A stretch of 64,000 nt of DNA, taken from JAWLDA01 sp041686855 (lineage in GTDB: Bacteria > Bacillota > Limnochordia > DTU080 > RSA5). Below, piece after piece: positions 58,323-64,000 of the stretch. How positions within the stretch are numbered: position 1 is the stretch's first letter; every line of letters starts with the position of its first letter. The position numbers were made by a program, and so were the translations under genes. The DNA lies in the NCBI GenBank assembly GCA_041686855.1, contig JAWLDA010000011.1, positions 77,288 to 141,287 of the forward strand, written 5' to 3'. The notes beneath the pieces are model-generated. The model was not told where the DNA came from. It saw only the letters and a list, made by a program, of their open reading frames with translations, and did not search any database.

Positions 58323-59423
58323 CTACACGTGCACCGCCGTGGAGACTGAGCCCTCGATCACTTCATCTGCGCTCACCTCGCGGCCGAGACGATCCGACAT
58401 GTACATTCCCTCTTGAATAAGCATCGTGCGCAAAGCAACCTCCGCGGATGGCAGAAGCGGCACGCGTCCCTGCAGCGCTGCAACCCAGTGCGCCTGACTA
58501 CTGCGGTAAGCGCCTCCGTCACGATCGAGCAGTCGCTCCCGCCGCTTCATCGCTTCAAGGTCGACGGTGCAGTCCATGTCCAAATCCCACGAGGTAGTGA
58601 AATAATTGAAGGGATCAAGGCGGACGCCGCCTTTGGAACCGATGATACTACTACCCTCAAACTTCCCGAGGTGCACCGCCCAGGCCTCGATGATATCCAT
58701 CGTGAGTCCGTCGGCGAAACGCACGAGGCCCACGCCGATCTCCTCCACGTTAAATCCACTCTGCGCCTTGCGTTCCTCGTCCATCTCCATCTCCTGATAC
58801 ACCTTGCCGCTCACCCGTTCCACCTGGGGGATTCCCAATAGGTAAATGAGCTCAGAAATGTGGTACACACCCATGTCGTAGAGCGCGCCACCGCCTGCAA
58901 CCTCTTTTTTGACAAAGTGCGAGGTGCCGTATCCGTCGACGAAGGGACGTCCCCGTCGTCGCCACCCCGTCGATCGAGCGTGAAAGATGTTACCAAGTCC
59001 GCCCCCGTCGATGATCGCCTTAGCAGCCCGCACTTCTTGACGGTAGAGCGTCCCGATCTGAATGTGAAGCTTCTGCCCCGTCCGCTCGGCCGCCTCGACC
59101 ATCGCCGCTCCGTCGGCGTAACTGCCGGCAATCGGCTTTTCGCAGTAAACGTCTTTCCCCGCCTCCAACGCTTTGATCGTGACAGGTGCATGGAGATTGT
59201 TGTGTAAGCAGACGTCGACCGCTTCAATATCGTCCCGCGCAAGCAGACTGCGAAAATCGGTCGTTACGTCCGGTACGTTGTGCTCCTCAGCCACACGGCG
59301 TGCCTCGGTTTCGTTGACGTCGGCAACGGCTACCACACGGGCACCCTCAATCTCGGCGTAGCCCCGCAAGTGGCTCTTCCCGATCAAGCCAACGCCGATC
59401 ACTCCAATGCGAACCTCGTCCAT
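58323..59423 (-). CDS. Gfo/Idh/MocA-family oxidoreductase (paralog 5)
   Basis: 366 residues from ATG 59423 (AAAGGGGACG upstream); the frame is open further upstream but without a better start. VRIGVIGVGLIGKSHLRGYA has the Rossmann motif, DVYCEKPIAGSYADGAAMVE the EKP lysine, and LYDMGVYHISELIYLLGIPQ the substrate helix with His and Glu. It is probably the first gene of an operon with the 56,937 and 55,814 genes. Its substrate is likely the same compound class as its paralogs. Confidence 0.88.
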   Translation of the reverse strand: MDEVRIGVIGVGLIGKSHLRGYAEIEGARVVAVADVNETEARRVAEEHNVPDVTTDFRSLLARDDIEAVDVCLHNNLHAPVTIKALEAGKDVYCEKPIAGSYADGAAMVEAAERTGQKLHIQIGTLYRQEVRAAKAIIDGGGLGNIFHARSTGWRRRGRPFVDGYGTSHFVKKEVAGGGALYDMGVYHISELIYLLGIPQVERVSGKVYQEMEMDEERKAQSGFNVEEIGVGLVRFADGLTMDIIEAWAVHLGKFEGSSIIGSKGGVRLDPFNYFTTSWDLDMDCTVDLEAMKRRERLLDRDGGAYRSSQAHWVAALQGRVPLLPSAEVALRTMLIQEGMYMSDRLGREVSADEVIEGSVSTAVHV

Positions 59424-59524
59424 GCTCTCGTCCCCTTTCGGCAATTGATAGCGGGATTTAGTTCGCAAAACACCGAATTCCTTTGAAAGGAGTTCAAATC
59501 AGACTGTTGAGTTTCTCGCGCACT

Positions 59525-59616
59525 ATGATCATCGACATTCACACTCACATTTCCCCGACCATTACCTCGAGCCGGAGCGCGTACAATCACATAAAGCCAG
59601 GAACAAGCAGTTATAC
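59525..59616 (+). pseudogene. Amidohydrolase N-terminal remnant
   Basis: About 30 codons: MIIDIHTHISPTITSSRSAY, with the DIHTH metal motif that opens amidohydrolase_2-type enzymes. The frame runs into the IS left end and stops at 59,647. The C-terminal end of an amidohydrolase lies on the far side of the IS. No ribosome-binding site near the ATG, so the true start may be TTG 59510. Confidence 0.6.
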
Positions 59617-59696
59617 TGACCCCATCAAGTGGTTGACACTGGCGTAACGGAGGATGGGCTCGCTCGTCGAATACACCCATAACGGGAGTGACAGTG

Positions 59697-60026
59697 ATGA
59701 GTGAGAAAAAGCAGCCCTCCGAAAAGCGGCGTCGGTGGACGGCCAAGGTCAAACTCGAGGTGGTCCTTGAGGGCCTGAAAGGCCAAGAGTCGATCTCTGA
59801 GATTTGTCGACGGCATGGGATCACCCAATCCATGTACTACGAATGGCAAGAGGCCATGCTCCAAGGCGGCGAAGAGAGCCTCACCCATGGTGGACGCAGT
59901 GCCCGTGAAGCTGAGCTCGAAAAGGACTTGCGACAGGCTCAGCGAGCCATTGGGCGTCTCACCATGGAGAACGAATTGTATCAAAAAAAAACGGAGTGGA
60001 TCGCCAAACGGCGGAAGAAGTCGTAG
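59697..60026 (+). CDS. IS3-family OrfA
   Basis: A 109-residue protein. ATG 59697 has GGGAG eight bases upstream. HTH region (KVKLEVVLEGLKGQESISEI, CRRHGITQSMYYEW) and a leucine-zipper-like stretch (LEKDLRQAQRAIGRLTMENE). Near the end a run of nine A (59983-59991) precedes the overlap with OrfB in frame -1, the classic site for programmed frameshifting to the OrfAB transposase. Confidence 0.92.
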   Translation: MSEKKQPSEKRRRWTAKVKLEVVLEGLKGQESISEICRRHGITQSMYYEWQEAMLQGGEESLTHGGRSAREAELEKDLRQAQRAIGRLTMENELYQKKTEWIAKRRKKS

Positions 60027-63000
60027 CGTTCTACCAACGTGAGGCGAGCCATTATCCGGTGGAGCTTGTCTGTCGCGTGATGGGAATCTCACGCAGTGCC
60101 TTTTACAAGGCATTGAGCCGACCTGTCAAGCGGCGTGCAGCCACGAACGCCCCGGACGAGCAGCAACTCGTTGACCGGATCAAGGCCCTTGCAAAGCGTT
60201 TCCCGGACTACGGGTACCGACGAATCTGGGCACTGTTACGCTTTGGTGTCGATCCCATTGTTATTAATCGCAAACGAGTTCAACGCCTCATGCAGCTCCA
60301 CGGTTTACAGGTTAAGGTGAAACGGTACCACGCCGTCCGTCGACCCCATCTTGGCCGAGTAGAGGTAAACGACTCAGATCTGCTTTGGGGCATCGACCTC
60401 GTGCGCTACGAAGCGCTGTAAGACCGAGTGGGGATGAGAGACTCCACCCAAGGATTGTCGCAGCAACCCTTGAGAAGCTGGGGGCAGTCCAACCCTGGAG
60501 ACGCAGGTGCGGACGGTCAGCAGCCCCGACAACGACGGGACGGCTCAGAACTGCCAGATGGGCCGGGTCCGGCAAGCAAGACGGGAAGGTGTACGCAAGG
60601 AACCAGTGTCTTAAAGTCTCTAAAAGGAACCCACCAGCTCCAACCTGGCGGATATGGGCTGGGCTGTGATGCACGCCCGAGGAGGGCGACTCCCGAATCG
60701 GTTGAGGTCGCTGATAGGGAGGTCACGGAGAAAGCCTGCGGCGTATCCGTGACGATGTCACAGGGACATAGCTGGACACCTACCCCGTCAACCGGTTTGA
60801 CAGTGAACGTAGGAACCGCATGGCGCCGCCCTTGGTACCACAGCAGGGGCAGGTGCGTCGTCAACTGAAGGAGCCATGCGGGGCGGAGCCTGCATAGTAG
60901 TCCGAGGACGGGAAAGCCGCCCACATGGCGAAGGCAGGCAGCAATATCGTAGCAAACGTACTGTCATGCTAGGAGGACGTCTGTGAATACGGACGCACTA
61001 TGGCCCACATCTAATCTAGCGTGGGACCGGGTACTAGAGATTCAGACCAAGCTACACCGATGGGCGAGACGCGAAGAGGAACGGCAATTCGATGACCTCT
61101 ACAACCTCGTCTACGACCCTGCTTTTCTCACCATCGCGTGGGAACAAGTCAAGGCGAACAAGGGTGCACGATCGGCCGGGGTGGATGGAAAAACCGTTCG
61201 ATTGATCGAAATGCATGACATCGGATCGATCGGGTTCCTGGAGAATCTGCGCCACGAACTTAAGAGTCGTACATTCCAGCCTCAACCGGTACGGGAGCGG
61301 ATGATTCCCAAGCCAGGCACAACAAAACGTCGACGCCTGGGAATTCCAACAGTGCACGATCGAGTTGTACAGGCCTCTCTAAAGCTTCTACTAGAACCCA
61401 TCTTCGAAGCGGACTTCTTTACATCCTCGTACGGGTTTCGACCCAAACGGCGAGCCCAGGATGCGATCGCCGAGATTCACTATCTGGGTTCACGTACTTA
61501 CGAATGGGTGCTTGAGGCGGACATTGAGGGGTGTTTCGACTCAATCGACCACACAGCCTTGATGCAACGGATCAGGCGTCGCATTGGCGACAAGCGAGTC
61601 CTCACCTTAATCAAGGCGTTCCTCAAAGCGGGAGTCCTCACCGAAGCGGGAACTTCTGAGACCACCATCACGGGTACCCCGCAAGGCGGGATTCTATCGC
61701 CCCTGCTAGCAAACATTGCGTTATCTGCCCTGGACGACTACTTTGAAGGGGCGTGGGAGGCAATGGGCTCTAGTACACGGCGAAAGACCCTCCGAAAGCG
61801 AGGAGGCGCGACCTACCGCCTCATCCGATACGCTGATGACTTTGTGGTGATGGTTGCAGGAACCCGGGAACACGCCGTAGCGTTACGAACAGACGTGGCG
61901 CTGGCGTTATCGCCAATGGGTTTGCGACTTTCGGAGGCTAAGACTCGGGTCGTGCACCTTGACGAGGGGTTCGACTTCTTGGGCTTTCACATTCAACGAA
62001 GGCTCAAACGAGGAAGTACAAAGCGTCACATCTATACCTATCCGTCTCAACGGGCGGTAAAATCCGTGAAACAGAAGGTGCGATGGCTGACACATCGGTC
62101 AATTCCGATTCCACCTCGGAGATTGCTCCTCAGTATCAATTCAGTGATGCGAGGATGGTGCAACTACTTCAGGCACGGGGTGTCGAAGCGAACGTTCAGT
62201 TACCTTAGCTTCTATGCCTGGCGTCGAGTCGCCAACTGGCTCCGTAAACGTCACGACGGCCTTTCATGGAAGGCTCTTCGTAGACGCTTTATTAAAGGGA
62301 GTTGGACGATCGTAGTGGAGGGATGTGCACTCTTTGACCCGTCCTCGGTACCGGTCACCCGCTACCGGTTTCGGGGCAAGAAGATCGTTTCCCACTGGGA
62401 TGCCCCAACTCTTGAAAGCGCGGGGACCTACCCATCGGCATGATATTGCGGAGAGCCGGATGCGCGGAGACGCGCAAGTCCGGTTCGGAGGGCGGGCCGA
62501 GGAAACGGGCCGGCTGAAAGGCTGGTACCGCGCCGCGGTTCGACCCTACACAAAAATCTGGTGTGGACGGGACGGCTGGGCCAACCTGTTTGCGATCGTA
62601 GATCATTGTGACCGTGAGTGTGTCGGTATACGATTCAGCCTTAATGCCAAAGCCGAGCGTGCCAGGGAAGCGTTGGACGAGGCCATTGCGACCCGGTTTG
62701 GAACGCCCCAGGCGGTGCCTAATGACTTGCAAATTCGAGCCGACAACGGGTCTCAGTTCGGTGCAAGAGCTTTCTTGAGCGAGGTCGACCGGCTTGGAAT
62801 GGAGCTGACGTACACACCGTATCGCTCGCCTCAAGGAAATGCCATCGTCGAACGCTTTTTTCGTAGTCTCAAAGAAGAATGTGTATGGCATCACCGCTTC
62901 GAAAGCTTCGAACAGGCGGAACAAGTGGTTACTGAATGGATCAGGTTTTACAACGACGAGCGAATGCACTCACGTCTGGGCTACCGATCGCCCCGGCGAT

Positions 63001-63038
63001 ATCGGGAGCTCCAAACACTCCGTAAAAACGCCGCTTAA
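59996..63038 (+). CDS. IS3-family OrfB (DDE transposase), split by the group II intron: 59996-60400 joined to 62550-63038
   Basis: Removing 60,401-62,549 joins GGC ATC GAC CTC to ACA AAA ATC TGG in frame and gives an intact OrfB of about 297 residues. DDE residues: D in GIDLTKIW (next to the intron site), D in RADNGSQFGA and E in GNAIVERFFRSLKEE. The N-terminal part (GISRSAFYKALSRPVKRRAA) is the HTH_21 type domain. Unspliced, translation stops at 60,419-60,421 after a few intron codons (VRYEAL). OrfB is normally made as OrfAB by a -1 shift at the A run. Confidence 0.9.
60983..62443 (+). CDS. ltrA: Group II intron reverse transcriptase/maturase
   Basis: A 486-residue protein from GTG 60983, with AGGAGG six bases upstream. 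RT blocks: ARSAGVDGKTVRLIE, IPKPGTTKRRRLGIPTVHDR, SSYGFRPKRRAQDAI, EADIEGCFDSIDH, GTPQGGILSPLLANIALS and YADDFVVMVAG with the catalytic aspartates. The maturase (X) domain follows (PRRLLLSINSVMRGWCNYFR). The C-terminus ends at YRFRGKKIVSHWDAP and lacks an HNH endonuclease domain, so target entry would rely on replication forks or nicked DNA. It helps the intron to splice and to reverse-splice into DNA. Confidence 0.95.
   Translation: MNTDALWPTSNLAWDRVLEIQTKLHRWARREEERQFDDLYNLVYDPAFLTIAWEQVKANKGARSAGVDGKTVRLIEMHDIGSIGFLENLRHELKSRTFQPQPVRERMIPKPGTTKRRRLGIPTVHDRVVQASLKLLLEPIFEADFFTSSYGFRPKRRAQDAIAEIHYLGSRTYEWVLEADIEGCFDSIDHTALMQRIRRRIGDKRVLTLIKAFLKAGVLTEAGTSETTITGTPQGGILSPLLANIALSALDDYFEGAWEAMGSSTRRKTLRKRGGATYRLIRYADDFVVMVAGTREHAVALRTDVALALSPMGLRLSEAKTRVVHLDEGFDFLGFHIQRRLKRGSTKRHIYTYPSQRAVKSVKQKVRWLTHRSIPIPPRRLLLSINSVMRGWCNYFRHGVSKRTFSYLSFYAWRRVANWLRKRHDGLSWKALRRRFIKGSWTIVVEGCALFDPSSVPVTRYRFRGKKIVSHWDAPTLESAGTYPSA
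62453..62486 (+). ncRNA. Group II intron domain V
   Basis: A 34-nt hairpin, stem GAGCCGGA/TCCGGTTC with a two-base bulge and a GGAGAC-type cap. The AGC catalytic triad near the start fits the metal-binding core. Domain VI follows at 62487-62549 and contains the likely branch-point A. Confidence 0.9.
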
Positions 63039-63128
63039 AGTGTTGACTTTACGGGGGTCACTACACAGTTTGTCCCCAAACCATCCCGAGTTTGAACCCC
63101 TAGTTTGATGTTGGTGCAGGAGTAAGGC

Positions 63129-63323
63129 GTGTGGCACAAAATTCTCTTTGGTAGCGACAATCCGTATACGACTGTCGACGAGAGCATCGAAGGCCTGCGT
63201 AATCTCAGTCAGATGGTCACAGAGACCAACTTCCCTCGACTCGATCTTGACGCTATCGAAGAGATGATTCATCGGGATTCGCTCAGTCTGTTGGGCATCC
63301 CCGATCCCGGGAGAACGCAATAA
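63129..63323 (+). pseudogene. Amidohydrolase C-terminal remnant
   Basis: 64 codons from GTG 63129: MWHKILFGSDNPYTTVDESI, then EGLRNLSQMVTETNFPRLDL and EEMIHRDSLSLLGIPDPG. GSDNPY is the last metal-ligand motif of amidohydrolase_2 barrels. A TAA just upstream (codon before GGC GTG) means it is not joined in frame to anything on the left. The middle of the gene is missing. It faces the N-terminal piece across the IS, suggesting a deletion that came with the insertion. Confidence 0.65.
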
Positions 63324-63358
63324 CGGCCCCCGATCACCGTGGGCTTCAAAACTAAACA

Positions 63359-63516
63359 TAGCCTAATGTCCACTTTGGACAACGGGGGAACCATCACCCT
63401 GGGGCGTAGATCGACTACATCGGGACAGTCCTCCGTGGGGACTGTAAAGTAGCCGATCGGAGGACTCTTCACCTCTAGCCCGTCAGTTAACCTCGTCGGC
63501 GAAGCGAAGAGAGGCA
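63359..63516 (+). promoter_or_regulatory. Cyclic di-AMP riboswitch (ydaO/yuaA type)
   Basis: The conserved pieces come in the right order: ACGGGGGAACCA (63382-63393), TGGGGCG (63400-63406), the long P-stem CAGTCCTCCGTGGGGACTG (63426-63444), GACTCTTCACCTCTAGCC (63463-63480) and CCGTCAGTTAACCTCGTCGG (63480-63499, closely like B. subtilis ydaO CCGUCAGCUAACCUCGU), closed by GAGAGGC. Ligand binding should favour the terminator that follows. It controls the gene at 63,592. Confidence 0.88.
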
Positions 63517-63524
63517 GCGTGTGA

Positions 63525-63554
63525 ACCACAGAGGCTACCCTCGGTGGTTTTTTT
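63525..63554 (+). terminator. Riboswitch expression-platform terminator
   Basis: ACCACAGAGG, loop CTAC, CCTCGGTGGT (one A-G mismatch) followed by seven T (63548-63554). Right after the riboswitch aptamer and before the start of the small membrane gene, as expected of an OFF switch. Confidence 0.85.
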
Positions 63555-63591
63555 ATTTGGCGCTACAACGTCTGATGGGAGTGGTGGTCGT

Positions 63592-63753
63592 ATGGGCGTT
63601 GCAATTGGGGTCATCCTGATACTGGCCATTGCTGCAGGAATCGTTCTTGACCAGATGAGAACGAGCTTGGCTGTTCACGACTTAGCAATGGGAATCGCGT
63701 TGGGACTGGTATCAGGAGCCATGTGGAACGCGGCTTCCAAGAGACGTTTCTGA
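63592..63753 (+). CDS. 53-residue membrane protein under the c-di-AMP riboswitch
   Basis: ATG 63592 with GGGAG ten bases before. One strong TM segment (VAIGVILILAIAAGIVLDQM) and a second weaker one (LAMGIALGLVSGAMWNA), with a basic end (ASKRRF). Most genes behind this riboswitch act in K+ or osmolyte transport or in wall remodelling. This one is too small to be a transporter on its own, so a small channel subunit, regulator or stress peptide is possible. Function unknown. Confidence 0.7.
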   Translation: MGVAIGVILILAIAAGIVLDQMRTSLAVHDLAMGIALGLVSGAMWNAASKRRF

Positions 63754-63765
63754 GAATCAGGCCGA

Positions 63766-63795
63766 ATTCGACACCATTCGACAACATTCGACAAA
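63766..63795. repeat. Three tandem 10-bp repeats ATTCGACANN
   Basis: ATTCGACA occurs at 63766, 63776 and 63786 with exact 10-bp spacing, one turn of DNA helix. This fits cooperative binding of a regulator on one face of the DNA, upstream of whatever lies to the right. No gene overlaps it. Confidence 0.7.
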
Positions 63796-64000
63796 CCTGG
63801 CGGTTAGAATCACCCAAAGGCCGACATCGCCCTACCGCGACGTCGGAGCCGCGGCTAACGGTGTCGGAGCGAGGGCGTGGAAGTCGCCAAACTTAAAACC
63901 CAGCTAGGAGCCTGTGTGAGTAAACCCACACTTTGACTCATCGAACCTTGACAACTGAATAGCGAATACCCGATGCACTGGTGTCCACTGACGCTACCAC
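63796..64000. other. Gene-free right edge; possible rRNA-operon leader or spacer
   Basis: No ORF that I can support. Dyads CGCCCT...AGGGCG enclose two copies of GTCGGAGC (about 63840-63880), suggesting a structured RNA. CCTTGACAACTGAATAGCGAA (from about 63946) resembles the sequence that precedes rRNA genes in spacers of many Bacillota, so an rRNA gene may begin just beyond the window. This is inferred from resemblance only. Confidence 0.35.

Larger units (their letters stand above)
60401..62549 (+). mobile_element. Group II intron with reverse transcriptase
   Basis: Starts GTGCG (60401-60405) and ends with TAC (62549), as the consensus GUGYG...AY. Domain V (62453-62486) is 34 nt with AGC triad and GGAGAC-like loop. 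EBS1 GAGGTCG (60704-60710) is perfectly complementary to IBS1 CGACCTC (60394-60400). The reverse-transcriptase gene lies in domain IV. Intact features suggest splicing and mobility are possible. It sits inside the IS3 transposase, between codons 135 and 136 of OrfB. Confidence 0.93.
59617..63060 (+). mobile_element. IS3-family insertion sequence, interrupted by a group II intron
   Basis: The left end TGACCCCATCAAGTGGTTG and the right end (reverse complement TGACCCCCGTAAAGTCAAC) share TGACCCC and partly what follows, as imperfect terminal inverted repeats. OrfA and OrfB (frame -1) have IS3 features. The element without the intron would be about 1.3 kb. No clear target duplication is seen at the flanks (TATAC before, CTACA after), fitting a later deletion. 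It lies between two amidohydrolase pieces. Confidence 0.88.

Noticed and set aside
59611..63066. Target-site duplication for the IS3 element
   Set aside because: Flanks TATAC and CTACA do not give a matching 3-4 bp duplication at the chosen ends.

Overview
The window joins most of a temperate tailed-phage genome (1 to about 33,830) to a chromosomal metabolic region (about 33,900 to 64,000). The host looks like a moderately GC-rich Bacillota (Firmicutes) bacterium. Ribosome-binding sites are strong GGAGG types, TTG and GTG starts are frequent, the phage switch is of the ImmR/ImmA type, there is a c-di-AMP riboswitch, and one small gene resembles a spore coat F-type protein. The genus cannot be fixed from this window, and the phage continues past the left edge.

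Prophage, read right to left from the tRNA. The prophage lies against the 3' end of a tRNA-Arg(ACG) gene (33,832-33,908), with a tyrosine integrase beside it. On the plus strand come an XRE repressor, an ImmA-like HEXXH peptidase, a secreted protein of unknown function and the integrase. A switch region (30,878-30,980) with four matching operators and a clear leftward promoter separates them from the minus-strand early genes: a Cro-like protein, an excisionase-like HTH protein, an XRE protein, several small zinc-ribbon proteins, a PDDEXK-type exonuclease and RecT. A structured 474-bp gene-free stretch follows, then two paralogous replication-initiator genes (one fused to an HNH nuclease domain), small accessory genes, a RusA resolvase and a sigma-like late activator. 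After a terminator, the late region holds a ParB-domain protein, a Mom-family DNA-modification protein, small and large terminase, portal, minor head protein, scaffold, major capsid, connectors, tail tube, a frameshifted tail-assembly chaperone pair, tape measure, tail tip, repeat-rich fibres and a lysis cassette. The genes most often overlap by 4 bases (ATGA or GTGA). Two plus-strand genes (1150-1566 and 17,072-17,422) sit against the flow of the late operon and look like morons.

Chromosomal region. From 34 to 59.4 kb there are five paralogous Gfo/Idh/MocA dehydrogenases, an enolase-superfamily enzyme, a creatininase-family amidase, an M19 dipeptidase, a zinc-free-looking MDR dehydrogenase, a stand-alone Ntn glutamine-amidotransferase-like protein, a predicted beta-propeller glycosidase, an orphan ABC sugar-binding protein, a GH3 beta-N-acetylhexosaminidase, a CocE/NonD-type hydrolase, a possible TIM-barrel protein and a ROK regulator. 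This suggests breakdown of an unusual, perhaps amino-sugar or uronate-containing, glycan or glycoside. Housekeeping-like genes are scattered among them: a CDF transporter, a thermonuclease, an EamA transporter, and an MscS channel gene with a one-base frameshift.

At 59.6-63.1 kb an IS3-family element lies between remnants of an amidohydrolase gene. Its transposase gene is itself split by a 2.15-kb group II intron that carries a reverse transcriptase. The intron sits exactly between codons, next to the first catalytic aspartate. The right end holds a c-di-AMP (ydaO/yuaA-type) riboswitch with a terminator ahead of a 53-residue membrane protein. After that come three phased 10-bp repeats and a sequence resembling a Bacillota rRNA-operon leader or spacer.
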